Shown: positions 1 through 15,100, counted from the stretch's first letter. The stretch: 64,000 nucleotides of DNA from Pieris napi (GCF_905475465.1 NC_062241.1:5890001-5954000), one strand, 5' to 3'. The notes: generated from the sequence alone by a model not told the origin. Translations and numbers: made by a program.

Positions 1-1431
1 ACATTACTTTTTTCTATGAAAAGGTAAGACTTAAGTGAAAAGTCAAAGCAAATTATTTTATCTATATGAAATATCCTTTACAAGCAAAACAAGACACGTT
101 ATTAAGTTATAATTAATACGTAACATTTCAATACTATATTTTGTATACATAACATGTTCTAAAACTCGAACGGAGCTGCGCATAAATTTCCCGCGCAGTA
201 ACGAGTAATTTCACGGCGCAAGCGCATCCCTTTAGCCATGGCAGTCTCGATCAGTGTTGCGTCACAATATGGTTGGATCGTGTTACAGTCCTAAATCTCT
301 TTGTTCTTTGACAATCTGTCTAGAGAATGGCGCTTTGAAATTAGCAATACATAAAAGAGGAACATGGCGTCTGTGTTTACATGGATAATATATATATATG
401 TACATAATTGTAAATTGTACATGGAATTAGCCATTACTTGTATTTTCGTTTATGTATTTTTGTGATTAATACATAAAATATATAGAACCTATAAAATTGA
501 ATTTGTTTTAGGTTTTTTAGATTTAACCGCTGTCCAAACTAATTTAGTTATTATTGTTGCCTTAAAATTAAACAGTTTTATTAATGAACGTGCTATACGC
601 TTCATACAATGCGATATGTCAGAGTGACCAAAGCCCAACTTGAGTTTTATTGTATGCTTATGGAATGTCATAGAAAAAGGCAAAGAAAATTTAAAGAAGA
701 ATCTTTTAATCGAACATGTGTTCAAACCTCGATTACAACTGACTAAAACTTCTCGCAAACGGAACCACGTGCCCATCGAGTCAGGAGTATAAATGATAGA
801 CCAGTCTCGATGTCACTGAGATTTGAAATTACGATTTTCGAGTTACACGGCAATAAGTTAACTCGCTCTCATTACAGAGCTCGCCTCGCAAAGGACATTA
901 ACAATTTTAATTTGCTTGGCTGGTTCATTTGACAATTTATGTTGTTGTAAAACTCTGAAGTTTGACGGATAATTTGAAGCTAAGATCAAAACGTTTTAAA
1001 TTTATATATTAGGTGCCCGTGACCTCGTCTGCGCAGGATTAAAATAATATTTGTCCAAATGATTAAACATGAAAGACATTTTATCTACTTTTAATACCAA
1101 AAAGTTAAAAGTATCTATTTTCATTTAGGAATCAATTTATCACTACCAAATGTGCATTTGAAATAAATTATCAATTTTTATTGTAGTTATGGTTCACTAT
1201 TTTAGCTATAATAGCTTACACATAAGATATAGATATATACTGTGGCAGGCTTTTTTGAAAGACTATTTAAGATAAACATTTCCATCATACATTACATTTT
1301 AGCAGCGCACGCCAGAATAGCTCGCAGATGGTAGATTTCTTCCTACTTACTTCCTATTTTGCACAATTCACACAATATCTTTATAAAGTGTAGCCTATGT
1401 GTTATTCTGATGTATAATATATGTTATTGTA

Positions 1432-1528
1432 AAGTTTCATTAGAATCCATTCAGTAGTTTTTACGTGAAAGAGTCATACATCCATTCATACTTACAAACT
1501 TTCGCGTTTATAATATTAGTAGGATTAC
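1432..1528 (+). mobile_element. Helitron-like terminal fragment (tentative)
   Basis: The segment runs from TTTCATTAGAATCCATTCAG to an end of the form TTATAATATTAGTAGGATTA. This ending is recalled from very many lepidopteran non-autonomous elements. Family assignment is from memory and tentative. Confidence 0.4.
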
Positions 1529-1973
1529 GAGAATAATATATAAATTATTTTCTTACTAAAGTAACCGAAAGTTACAAGTCCCCCAAGTTATACGCCGTGT
1601 TAACTAAAGAACTACTTATTCTACTCAGTTGCTAGTTAAGGATAAATGTATATCATACACATATAAAAGATATATAAAAATGGTCAGTGACGTAATATCT
1701 GAATGGTCAGCTGAGCGGTGGCTGTGTTTGGGCACGCGAGCGACTGACGACAGATCGCGTTTCGATCCATGATAAGATGTTATCTGTTGTGAGCACGCGC
1801 CGGTATAGGGTTGAGCCGATAGGTATATTACAGGCATAATATGTAAGTTTTAAAACAAGTGAATGTTTTTATACATAAAATGGACGTTTAGATTTTCGCT
1901 TGTAAAAAAAGTGCTAACTTCTTTAACAACTTTGTAATAAGCATTTAGATAAGACTTAATAGAGAATCTCTAT

Positions 1974-2082
1974 AAGCAATACTAGTACTAGTACTCAAGA
2001 AAGCTAATACAAGCTAATACTATTAGAGATCAAAGCAATACGTGTACTAGTACTCAAGAAAGCTAATACTATTCGAGATCAT
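1974..2082. repeat. Imperfect tandem direct repeat, two units
   Basis: Unit 1 (1974-2032) and unit 2 (2033-2082) share AAGCAATAC, then GTACTAGTACTCAAGAAAGC and TAATACTATT(A/C)GAGATC. Unit 1 carries an extra internal copy of AAGCTAATAC. Two units only, so this is a local duplication rather than a satellite. Confidence 0.8.
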
Positions 2083-4594
2083 AAAGGTGCGCCAGTGCGA
2101 ATACGTACACGCTCATGTTTCGACCTGAGAGTAGTGTAGGATATTGTCTGTTTAAGCGCGTACTTACACTTTTAAATGTTATTTAACGCATTATTTACAT
2201 AGTTTCGAGTGATTTTCAGCAACCGCAGTCAGGCAGTGACACCAAGAGATAGCGACTATTGCTGAATAGATGTTTGAATATTTTTTAAAGAAAAAAAAAT
2301 ACAAGGGAATATGTGACTATGGAACATAAATTGGTCACAATATTTCCATCCACCGAAGCGTCGACCATAATATTTTAATTATTAGTTTACAATGTTAAGG
2401 TGGTAGGGACAAAGTGCGACAGTAGGAACCTATTATTGACGACCATGCGAGTGTTTAAATTTAAATACATAGTTGTTAAATAAATAAAAAATCTAGTTTT
2501 AAAAGGCATGCATTGGATGGTTTACAGGACAAATGTTATAAAGGTGTCAACCCTAGCGATCGTTATGTGACCGGTTACTTCACTTTCAAGCAAAACAGAT
2601 TTATGAGTACGCATAATGAATTTTCCGATTAATTGTGTCCGAATTCTCTTATTATCTATCGGTCAATATTATTTCTAAGATTATCTATGGAATTTAGCAT
2701 GTTTATGGTGAGTAATTAGTAGTGGTAGTGTTATCAAGTTCAAATTAGTTTGGAATTTCGCTTCAAATAGCGGAAGCAAAATTGAATCCAAATTCTTAAA
2801 TATAAATCAAACTTCTTTTGTTTTAAGAGCTGTGCCTTTTGAAATTTTTAGACGGGTCTATATAACTATCTTCGTTGATACCCCACCAACTTATCTGTTA
2901 AATGGAGAAAATGGGAACCACGGCCGCCATGTTGAATTTCGGCAGCTACAGGTTAGTGTTGTCTACTTTCTTTTTGTAAATTACCCGATATTTTTTTCAT
3001 TTATTACTTTTTAAATTTCATTTGCCTACTTTGCTAAACATTTAGTTTGTAAGTGGGGTACCTACATTATATCAATTGAATGCCAGAGAAAAAGCTAATG
3101 TATGTATCTACCTACATTAATTTTCTTATTTTTGAAGACTTACATTACCATTTTATTATTATAAAACAATGTTAGGTATTGTTTAAAATAATAAAATTAT
3201 GTTTATATGTTTACCTAGTTTCTTATCTGACATACCCAATCATGGGTAACTTTAATTTACAACACTAAAGCAGATAAGTTGGTGGGACTATAACACAATC
3301 GTTTCACTTAATACGTATGACCGAGATTTAATAGGTTATCGTAACAATGTCTTCAAATACATCTTTCTTAAACATCTAATATAAATTTAGCATTTCATTC
3401 CTTTAGATTTTAACTAGTTTTATATTGGATTTTCTATATGAACACGTTAAAAACTAACTCTCTTCGAAACTAAAAGGCGATGAAAGAATGCAACATAGTA
3501 TAAAACAGGTGAGTGTAAACATTATCTATGTGCCTCAAGTGCTTACGCGAGCTGTTTTGCTATGTTTTTAACAACCAATGAATGAATTTTACAACTCTGA
3601 TACTATTTTTTAAATTTATTAATTAATTTGTAGGACATAAATTGATTAAATTCACAACCAAAAATGTAGTTTAAAATACATTACAAAGGCCTACCTAAAC
3701 ACTGGAGGCATTTATGTTAAATATATACGAACGAGTGTTTTAATAAATCTGCCCTATTTCAACAAACATTTATCAAGCGACAGAACTTTGTTACATTTTT
3801 CAGCTTTCAAAGGCTTAGCTCAAGTACAATAGAGCACGTTACCATCAATCAGTCATCTCAATAAATGTGGGAATGTGCTTTGTTCTTGCAGCTGCGTCGG
3901 CGCAGGCATAAATCATATTCGAAACTTTATAGATCATGAGATAAGTTTTAATTATGTGAATGGCATTTTGGGTCATCTTAAAAGGTTAGTGTACTTCGAT
4001 CAGGAACATTCGTATGGCTTAAAAAGTAAGAATACTAAAATACTTCAAATGCATTTTTAAATGCATTCGATACTAATATTTGATTTGTATGAATAATAAA
4101 CGGCTAGGAAGTGTTTTGATTACAATGCAAAACCCCTCGCTCATCGTTCATTTGTACATAATTACATTATTAACTTTAAATACTATAAATTATTATAAAT
4201 GGCAAGAACTTAACATAAAGACAAAATTATCTAAAAATGTGTCAAACGGCCAAGCTAATATTTATAATCAATAATCGTAATATAACTGTAAATATATATT
4301 ATCCGTCTAATAATTAGTACATAAATCACTCTATATAGGGTAAGATCACGAAACATACTCTAATTTAAGCTACCATAAAGTTACCTCTGCCCTAATGTGG
4401 TAATTTCAAGTATAATCTAGTAATTTACTAATACATGGCACTCCTGTTGTTGGATATAAGATAGATTTTAAAAAGACCTACCGATTTTCCCACGGCTCTT
4501 GCACGCGTTTAGGGTTGGGAGACGGTTATCGATTTTTATAATGTTAAGATAAGACAATACTTAAGTTAGATTAGGCGATAAACGTTTATCTTTT

Positions 4595-4710
4595 TATAGA
4601 AAAGGGGGCAAACGGATAGCAAGCTCATTTAAAGGCCCATGGTAACTCACACTACCAGAGGGCTCGCAAGTACGTTGCCGGCCTTTAAGCATTGGTATAC
4701 TCTATATATA
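4595..4710 (+). repeat. Short interspersed repeat, GGCAACGC family, copy 1
   Basis: It shares with copies at 21905, 45118 and 63210 the order AGGGGGCAAACGG, AAGTGATACCGCCGCCCATGG-like block, ACTCACACTACCAGAGGGCTC and CGTTGCCGGCCTTTAA. Recognised as one family by comparison within the window; the class is not determined. Confidence 0.75.
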
Positions 4711-6025
4711 GATAGTATCCCTATACATAAATCCTTTTCTTTTCAATGTTCCTAGTTTTCCTGTGACTAAAGATTCGGATGTGACTAATGAATTACCTCT
4801 AATTAATTCCAACTTTTAAACTTTTCAAACTAAAGATTCCTACAATTTTATATTATTATCATGACATATCTGGGGGCACGGCCGCGGCAGTGCGCCCGCT
4901 AAGTAGAGGAATAAAGCGGCCCTACCATCCTTTTCTCGAAGCAGATCAAGGCATTTTCCACCCCCCTATAACTTCGTTGTGGATAAAATTATAAGACTAT
5001 TTCCAATTTCATACAATTTGAACTAGTAGTTTAAGAATTATAACCAGTAAAGTTTCTTAAATTTGTTACTCACTTACTGACTGACCGTTATCATGTTTTT
5101 ACTATTTTGCAAAAGAACTTTATAATAAGATATCAAGATAGTATGGTTCATTTATAACGTTTTATAGTAAAATATATCGACATAATCCCATCCCCACTCG
5201 CTACCGTCGGCGTTGGGAACGTGACCGCGCGCGACAAACGGCGCGCGTGACGATTTTGAACGCAAACCGATACATCGGCGATATCTCATATACCTTATTT
5301 CAACCTTTATGTCTATGAATATAAGGGTTATAATATGAACATCAGTAAACATTTTCATTTTCGTTAATAATTCGTAAATTAACATTAAAAATTATTTTTC
5401 AATAACGAAAAAAAGCCAGCTAAAGTTCGACAAAAACCAGATAAATGATACTCCACCTATTGCCTTCAGTAATTGGCCTGAGCTGTAATCCAGCATAGAT
5501 CAGTATCTTTGTGCACTAATTTGTGTCGTCAGTACTGTCTGTCAATTATCGGCTTGTTAGCTGATCCATCGGTCGTAAGCTAACTTAATGTGTCAGTCGG
5601 CGGGTCAAAGGCTGCAACTGACGTATGACGCAAGCTTTCAGTAAGCTTTCTTTTAATGTCAATCACTATTAAAATGTGTTTATTACAGCTTAATTGCCTG
5701 TACATTTTAACCTCGTCAGTTGTGAGCATTATCTACGCAGCCAATATAGCTTGTATTTATATCGGTAAGATATCTAAAAATATGCTCAAATTTAATGAGA
5801 AAATCGTACTTTAATCGCAAAGTTCTGCTTGCATATTTTCAAAGGCTTAAGTATAATCCATATCTATGATAAGCAAAGAAAGATTAGCCTCTTTATCATA
5901 GAATCAGGTGGAAATACCTCACCATTTCAGATGCTTTAACAATACCACTTTTTGATGCCAATTGAATGACGTCAATTAATTATATATAATTTCACGATAC
6001 ATAGGTTCTTAATTTTTTTAAATAC

Positions 6026-6195
6026 CTTCTGCTTCAAGAAGGTCAAATCCCGCACAGGCACTGTCCTCCTGCTAACTTTGAGCTCCGTCTGCAGCACCTC
6101 CATGGTACTGATGTCCTGGAAACCATGCTGAGATAGCGCCTCACACGTTCTCTGGACCTGCTCGATGCACGGCGAGAATGAGCAAAAACGTCCAC
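6026..6195 (-). CDS. TRMT61A: TRMT61A coding exon 5 (last one inside the window)
   Basis: The acceptor is TTGATTTCAG and the donor AAG|GTATTT. It supplies GT to finish the split glycine, then 56 codons with GRFCSFSPCIEQVQRTCEAL and the basic segment LKVSRRTVPVRDLTFLKQK. Reading through the donor gives a short nonconserved tail and a stop, so at least one more exon is needed for the conserved C-terminus. The exon lies 22.6 kb from exon 4, yet phase and homology both fit. Confidence 0.92.
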
Positions 6196-9100
6196 CTGAA
6201 ATCAATGACTTCATTATAAGAGAGTAACAAAAAAGAAACATCAGTGGCGCCCTCTAGGTCTGGGCCTCAGATTTCTGTATCCGTTTCGTGATCATTTTTT
6301 TTCTTAAAAGACAAGTAATTGATTAGCCTTCTGTAGCCAACACGGCGTCGACTTTTTTTGAGTCTAAAGCATGCCGGTTTTCTCATCATTTTCCTTCACC
6401 GCAAGAGTCCATTGGTGCACAGCCGGGGAAGGTTTTGGGTACGCAAAAACACTAGGCCAACACTGCTCTTAGCAAGTAACAATTTCTTTATAATATGATT
6501 GGAAATCAAAAAAAAAACAGAGATTATAACAACTTCTCGTTAACAATGAATGTTTAATAATTAATATTAAACAAGTATAGATAGAGTTCGCTTGAAAGCT
6601 GCCTGTTATCATTATAATTTTACTGGTTTTATAATGTAATGACGAGGTAAAAAACAAATAATATATTATTTAAGATAAATTAAAGAGAAAAAAACAAAGG
6701 TTTGAGGTAATACAAGGTATTTTTAATTGAAAGCTTGTTTCAGAAACAAAATTATATAAAATTGACGTCTTAGTATATCTAGGAAAATAAATCTGGAATG
6801 TCACAAATGAAGTCTTAAGTACTTTTTACTTTTAGAATACCGTTTTGGGATTTAACTATTCTTTAATGTGCCGCTGTTATCTGTCAAATCTTATCGACCA
6901 ATAAGGACAGCAGACGTCACTCACTCTGCCAATCAGAGAGGCCGCACAACGGGGGGTGATTCACAAATTGTGATATTTTTAAATCTAGCTCTGACGTAAG
7001 CTTCATTTACCGTAAAGCTTATAAAGGGCTTTTAAATGCGTATAGTACAAAGATCTTGGGTTCGTATCCTGGCAAAACTGTTTTCCATAACCGTTGTCTG
7101 AGGACGTGTCATATGTGCCTAAAAAGGGAAATTAACGGAGAACGCTGAGAATATCTAAGTTCAATACTTTAGCCTAATAAATTATCTCCCTCACAAGTTT
7201 AGACAGAAAAGCGACAATTCATTGTTCATTAAAATTAATTAAAGTGATTTAATTAGATATTCAAGTCGGGTTTGCGATTATTTGGAGAACAATGACTAAT
7301 TGCATTGACTGTAAAGGAAAATCTCGGTAATGCAAATCTTAACATTGCGAAGCGAATTTACAAACCTGCCTTTCATTTTGAAATACATTTCTCATGTTTG
7401 ACATTTGATTTACTTATTAAATATATTCAGGTATATACTGATGTAACACATATATTTTACCTTTATTTAGTTCGTTCTAATTTGTGAGACCTTAAATATA
7501 TTGACTATTTTTATAATTTTTTATAGTATAAAGTTTAAATACAATTTTGAGTGAACTGCCAAAATCTTCTTTAGCTTGGTTTTCCTAATTAATTTCTTAA
7601 GTTTGTTTGTTTCTCGTGTGTGATTTTTTATTGGTTATGCATTCTTTTTGATTTAGGGTTTTTTGTTAATAAATATTTTTTATGTTCTTTCATAATTATA
7701 ACTTTTGTACTCAGTTTCAAAATGCTAACTGCTAAGTCGATTCAGGAATTTCGTTATAACAATTTAAAATCTTTGTGACTTCCACACATACTCGTAACCT
7801 TATGAAGATAGTAGAGTGAATAATTTAAATTTCAAAGCTAAAATTGGAAACTTATATAACAAAACCTTTGCGAAACTATCACAACATTCAAGCAATTTCG
7901 TATAAATTCAACTCAACAATAGCAGTAAGTCATTCCGAGGTGACTCCGACCAGGTCACAGGAATGCTGGCTAATTGACAGATTAGTGAAGACATCCTTTG
8001 ATATATGCTTACAAGGTGTTCGGTGTCTGAATTTATTATGTTTGCATTGTATCATTTAAGTAATGTCTCTATCATTGTTATTTCATTTAAATTCTAAAGC
8101 TCTAAACTTTAAATACTGACTTATTACGGATATATTTCTGTATATTTACATATATATCAGGGTAAATCTTAATATATATAAATTACGTGTCACGTTGTTT
8201 GTCCGCTATGGAATTCTAAACTACCGAACCGATATCAATCAAATTTAAAGGTTACATCTCAATTTATACCCGCAATATAATTTTATTGCAAATTATTTAT
8301 TATTTGACAGTCACAAGATGTCTAACAGATGGCGCTGTGTTGAAAGTACCAACGTTTCACATAAGCTACAATTTAATGGCATAACCACCAAAAAAGCATG
8401 GTGGTCCCCATGACTGGTGTTCTCCTACCGTTTCCCTTGAATAGTTTACTACTATGTAATATAACAAAATACTTAGCCACAGCAACGCTTGGCTGAGTTT
8501 GCTAGTATAATAAATAATTTTATAAATGCGTGCTTTTAAAACCGGTAAAATTTTAAAAATCTCTAGAAGTCAGTGTCGATTTCTCAAGCTAACCTATCCA
8601 AAGCGAAGGCAACAATGAAATTTGTAACGATCGCGATTCCCGTTCTGATCGCAATCAAAGGTCAATGTCCGATCCTGTATTTTGTAACACTTAGTTACGT
8701 TACAAGGGCTTTGTATCCTAAATTGTCGATAACGATACCCAGTGATGTACTATCAATAGAATTGATTTCAAAACAGCGACATATCGCAAACTAGCGGTTT
8801 TTATTCCCGACTTTAGAAAAAATTTGGCTATTTTCTAGATGTTTTAAGACTTATTTATAAAATTTAAAACTATATTTAATAGGTTAGGGAACACATTTTG
8901 CATAAATCAGTACAAATTTAACTAACTTTCTATAAATCAGGGTATACGGTAGGTATATATAGAAACGAATCGCGTCGCAATAGTATTTGGAATAAGTTTA
9001 TAGTTTTTTTATTGCAGCTCAAGTGCTACAAGATAAAATATGCTAATTGTAATTACGTATAGAACATTCCTTACGGCACATCACTAGGCCACAAATCACA

Positions 9101-12100
9101 ATAGATCCCAGTCCCGTCACTAACAATGCCGGACAGCCTATTGATGTATAGCACGAGATAACATGGTGAAATCACATGTGCCACAGATGAAGAGTAAGCA
9201 GTTTCATTTTAGGCTGTCTGTATAGGTATAGTAATACCGGAATTTAATTACTTGGGTAGACAGTATAGACAGAGACAATATAGAGGCACTCGACCCTTGG
9301 TAATCATTGTCTTTTCATAGAAACGGAATATTAACTCCAAAGTATAGTCCAAGTATGTACTATTTTTTATTAACAGTCACTTATAATCTTCAGATTTTAC
9401 GTGTGTATTAATTTCAAATTTAATTTAATATCCAATTATCAGCGACCCGCACGAATACTTTAAATAGACTAAAAATATCAGCAGACTTTATTTACCCATT
9501 CCTAAAAAGGCCGGAAATGCACTCCTTCTGGCATTGTGTCCATTGGAGGAGATATCACTTAACATCAGGTGAGCCTCTTGCCCATCCCCTCGTGTAAAAT
9601 AAAATATCTAGTTCCTACCTTTATCAGCCTTTTGAGAGAGAGAGCGTTTTTAACAGTTACTGTTCATAATAATCTATGTCAAAAGTGAGGCGGGCGCGTG
9701 CTTATTGTTCTGGCGATGAGCTGATTGGAAAATAATTATCTCGACCGTCTGTTTAGTATGTATTTGTTAATCCATTAGGTATGATTACTTATCTGAACCC
9801 GGTACTTTTTAATCGTGAATGACGTCCTGACGTGTGACTCTCCACTACGCGAGATAAGCTCAGTTATGTAATATGGGGCTAGCTCAGTTGCTATGGTGAT
9901 AACTTATTTTAGAGAGAATGACCATTCATTTGTTTACATATTAAAAAAAAACAACTTTCTTCTAAAATTTATATTGCCTCATTTAGTCACGTCAAAAAGG
10001 AAGCAACTCAGATACCTATTGTTGAGAGAAGACCTTAACACAGATATGCGGCCTTGGGCGTGGCTGTCGTAAGTGTTAATATAAACTCATTGGTCTAGTG
10101 GTTAGTACCCCTGACTGCGAATCCATGGGTCCCGGGTTCGATCCCCGGCTGAGACAAACATCGATGTGATGAGCATTTGGTGTTGTGCTTAGGTATTGGG
10201 TGTTTAAATATGTATTTATACATCTATCTTTCTATAATATGTATGTATATCCGTTGCCTAGTACCCATAACACAAGCTTCACCAGCTTAGCACGGGACTA
10301 GGTCAATTGGTGTGAATTGTCCAATCAAAAAAAAAACAAATATAATATAAAATACATTCACAAAGGCAGGACTACAGAATGTAAATATATAATTTGGGCA
10401 TTAAAACTAGAATCAAAATGACGTAAATTCATATTATTTTATATTTCAATCTTACGTTACTGACAGCATTTGTTGTATTTTATTTATTACGATTTATTTG
10501 TTCAATATATTTGTTTTATACACGGTCTTAGTCATAGACTATACGATGTAGTAGTTCCAAGTGTTTAGTCACATATATTTTGCCAAATGAGAATGATACG
10601 ATACATAATACTTTTTGATATTTATACTACGTTTATGAATTTGGTATGAATCAAAAAAATCAAAATCAAAATACGTTTATTCAATTTAGATGCTTCTTAG
10701 AGCATGCTTATGAATGTCAGCAACGTTTACAAAATTCACGAAAGAGCAAGACTACGCCATCCGTTCGCAAAACTACCAGGAGGACTTGTTCTGAGAAGAA
10801 CGGGCAAGAAACTCAGCAAGTTTTGCCCTCCCTTTACATTACAATTATTCAAAGGAAAATGTCATAAACCACAACGTATGGAGCTTAGTTCCAGAAATAC
10901 TTCGTAAGCGTTGTTGTAATACTTTTGTTCTCATTCGCAAGATTGCCCACCTCGCAGGTGATATTGGGTATGGAGGTTTATGTTGCATTCCCAATAGTCG
11001 TAAATGCCTGTAGTAGAAAATCTAAAGCTTAACAATTTACAAGTTCTAAATATTAGAATAAAATAAAATGAGGATTACTGAGAACTTTTCATAAATTATT
11101 TTAATATTGAATTGCTTCTTTGCTGTTTCGTTTGTAACTACACTGATGTTGTTCTAAAGTTTATTGCATTATAAAAGCTACATTGATCTCCATGTGGGGT
11201 TTTAGCGCCGGGGTGGCCGTATACGAACCCGCCCCCGCCAGAGGGCTCTCTCTATTATACCATACCATACGGCATTGGTAATTCAATGTAAACAATCCAT
11301 GGATGATGATTGTGCTGTCATATTGCAGCTTAATATAAATTTATGGTATATTTCAAAAGGTTTAGGCTATACCACAAAGAACTTGGACAATATATTTTGG
11401 CAAAAGCCGTTGGCCGTTTACAGTGCGATCACAAAACATGTAAAGTTTAATATTAAACTAATAAAAATAGATATTATTAACATAACGTAAAAAACGTTAA
11501 CAAATATGGAGCATCAATCAAGTCATCGTAATCAAATTGTCATAAGTGAGCTTTGGGAAATAATTTGTAGGCGGTGCGTTTTATTAAATTTATTTGTACG
11601 ATAGTCATGGTAGGAAATACAGAAAAATATTTCAGAAAGCTCGTTTAATATCTCCAAGAAAAGACCATGAAGGCTGATCCTGGATAAGGGTTCCAGGAGG
11701 CGCGTTCAATTAATTTAAGGGGCATTCGTTAATTTTATTAATGCCACAGCCTAAATCTACGATCACTAGCGATGTGATCTCAAAACCTCATTTTCGAAAT
11801 TAGCAAATGAATAAAAAACAAACTCGGGAACCGCCAGCAGAGACAAGATAAAGAAATATACTGAGAGGTGCTGCGTTCGAGAGCAGAGATAACACCATTA
11901 ACGCCGGCGACGCATGCGCACAGAATCCGCGAGAGGGATGGCAATATGTGGCCAAAAAACAAAAGTAACATATACGTAAGTGATTAATTAAAAATGGACT
12001 CTATTTAACACACACATGGCATATTTTGTTACAATAATGATGTGTATGAAGAGACGTTACGCGTGAGATAAATTTCAGCGTGCGATGTATGCGCGAAAGA

Positions 12101-15100
12101 GATGGCACAACGATGGTGATGATAGCGAAATGAGTGAAGTAAGTTTTTCTCAGCCACCCAGCCAGCAACATAATTAATGATGCTCGTGTCGCAGACGAAT
12201 TTATAAATTGGCTTTATTCCGTTTTAACAAAGGACATGCGTGATACGATAGATAAAGCAGCTACGCAAACGCGACATAATTACACTACTGCATTATACAT
12301 TAAAATAATTGCAAGATAATCAGATTTACCCCGGATTGCCAGAAATCACCAGTAAATTGTTAGTTATGTTTTGGTGACACCACTCTAAAACTTACTAGAT
12401 TATAACGCGTTGAAGTAAAGATAAATACTGTTGGGAGCTATAAATTCTTATAATTAATGCTATGTATGTCTTTATCATTACATATTGTTAATCAAACCGT
12501 TCCTAGTAAACCTATTAATACTAGTAAATAAATCTAAGCTAGTTATTCCAAAGTTCACAAAGATATGTAACAAATAAAAATAGACGTTACCAATAAATAA
12601 AGCATAATCCGAAGTAGAGATTATTTGTTTCGCGTGTAATAATGGGATATTTAGTCCGTATCAGTTAATATGGCGGCTGGCATAAATCCCCAGTAATCTA
12701 GCATCGCGCCCCGCCCAGCGTGTAACTCATGCCTATCTACCCCGAATATTGTTAATCAGTGTATCATTAACTCTTTATTGGCTATCGTATTGTTAGGATT
12801 ATTGTGGATGACTCTTCGATATAAGGGTTTGTGTAAATTGGAGAAATAAGCTTTATAAGAAATTTTAAGGGGCGTACATCTGCGACGGATTGATTTACAT
12901 GATTACTAACAGCAGCTAACCTTAGGTTCCTATTAATATATCTATTTACCTATATATTACAGGACATCGTAATGACAGTTTATTCTTATATCATAAATCA
13001 AGTAATGCATAAAATATAGAGACTAGAGAGTCTTGAATTGGTCCAAAGCAACGTTTTAAATTTATAAGAAAATAGTCTAAATATAATAGTGTAAAACGTA
13101 TTAATAGGAAGGACTGTGAAGGAAGGAAGATATTTAAAGAATATTGTCGGATTAGTAGCGCAGCCGGCTTTCCATGTATCTCGTAGCACCGTCAAATATT
13201 GTAGGCTTAAAATATTCTTAACATAGGCCAATCTCTCTTGTAAATATAAAAAAAAATGTCCGTGTGAAATGTGTCTTCTATACGCGAGCAGATGCAACCA
13301 TAGTGCACCGATTTAGATAAAGCTAACGGGGAGGCGCTGCTATAAATCCAAAAAACGAATTTAACGATACACCAGTCTCTCTCGCACAATGTAGCCTTTA
13401 CTCTTGGTACAGTAGTGGAAATTTAAGTTGTCACTTCATCCAAAAGGAAAATAAGCAATTCTGGTGCTTGAGCAACGAAATTTGAAAAATTTAACTATAA
13501 TTTAAATAGTTAATTCATACAGATACGAGGATATATTATAATAAATATCTGATAATAATAATAATTTGCATTTCATTCATTTTTAACAAAATATATGCAT
13601 TGTTACACATATGATATTTGTTAAGTTTTTGAAAATAAAGAGATATGAAATAAAGATTTTAGTAACGTGAAACGTAACGTAAAATTATGCATTTTCCGGT
13701 TTATAGAATCACAGAAACACACCTTCAAATAAGGGTTGGCCATTATCCACCAAATCATGATTACCATAGTAAAAAAAACTTGAATATTGTTAAAATATAT
13801 TTAAAACGAGAGACGACATGTGTAAAGATAGCAGTGTAAAGCATGTAATAAAGGCCAAGCTATCGTGTTAAGACTATAGGCCAATAAAGTATTTTACAAG
13901 TGATACAAGAATGTACGCCAATCGGTGAGCCGGATCTCAGCTTACCTTTATAAAATACTACGCTATTTATTTCACGAAATCAGCTGCCTCTCATCAATAT
14001 CAGTTTCAGTCTTTATCGTTTAAGGGATTTCTATTTTAAATGAATCCATATACGAAGTCTTTATACACAAATTATATATAAATAGTTGTAACTATAATAG
14101 CGGCTAAATTACTAAATGTGTCTCTGCTCCGTGTTTATAAATTTATAACGAATATAACTGCGATACACATCTTAATGTATGTCATTTATAAATACTCACA
14201 TGATTTTAAAAGGTGTTTTAATACTTTTATAATAAAAAAACCTCTCCACGAAGTCACAGACAGTTTCATAATCTAGTAAACTAAGAAGAGAAAAGAGTGA
14301 GGATATACTAGGAATTTTGCAAGTCTTGTAAAAAAGTGTTGGCCTATTAGCTTCAAGGTGTGCCTCTTATTCCTGATGTCGTAAATTCGAAACCCGGTCG
14401 TGGACCAATGGAGTTTCTATGTGCGCATTTAACACTCGCTGAATTAAAATATCGTGAGGAAACCGGCATGCCTAAAACCCAAATAGTCAGCGGCGTGTAT
14501 CAGGCATAGAAGGCTAATCACCTACTTGCTTATTAGAAAACAAATGATCATCAAATAGTTACAAAAATCTGAGGCCCAGACCTTAAAGGTTGTAGCACCA
14601 CTGGTTTTTAATAAGTGTAGTAAACTGTAAATATATGAAGATGTATTATAGTATCACGTATATAAGATTTGATTCTTTACGCCGATTTTTTATGATTTCC
14701 ACAGCAAAACTAAGTAAAATACTACTGGAATAACATTATTTCCTATTCAACCTTTCCAACCATATCGAATAAATATCGCATAATCACAATTATCTTAATA
14801 AATTCGTAACGCTGAATAATGTTTTAAATATTTAGATAATCTGGTAGTTTTGCAATGCAATACAGGTGCTTTGCTTACACATTTACATGGAATACGGATA
14901 AACTCATTGGTAACTGTATGTTCGCGATATAAATCTTTGCTACTGGCTAAAAGGTGTCAAGTTAAAGCAGTTTGCTTACTTAAGATATACACGGACTTTT
15001 TAACGGTCCATTTTTAGGTGGTTCATTTATTTTTATATCAGACAAGGCAAGCTTTAAAATTACAAGATTTTACTAGGTTTCTATGCGTAATCTAACTATA

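Larger units (their letters stand above)
1..6025 (-). other. TRMT61A intron 5 and/or 3' flank, no exon found
   Basis: I see no supported coding exon here. The stretch is AT-rich with a few CpG-richer patches (about 165-250, 1690-1830, 2085-2250, 4865-4925, 5190-5285). It contains an imperfect direct repeat at 1974-2082, a Helitron-like 3' piece near 1432-1528 and a short interspersed repeat at 4595-4710. If the last TRMT61A exon is left of the window, this is all intron. Confidence 0.55.

Noticed and set aside
2925..2940. GCCGCCATGTTG, a Pho/YY1-like site, with GGCGGC-type relatives near 12668 and 20892
   Set aside because: Three scattered single sites over 18 kb are no more than a short motif would give; no cluster was found to support a Polycomb element.
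8573..8794. 73-codon frame with an internal MKFVTIAIPVLIAIKGQC that resembles a signal peptide
   Set aside because: No mature domain, cysteine pattern or second exon is visible, and the segment has repeat-like inverted pieces; chance hydrophobicity is more likely.
10085..10160. Possible tRNA gene (A and B boxes present)
   Set aside because: The boxes are followed by a non-tRNA body and A-rich tail, which marks a SINE, and I could not fold a clean anticodon stem.
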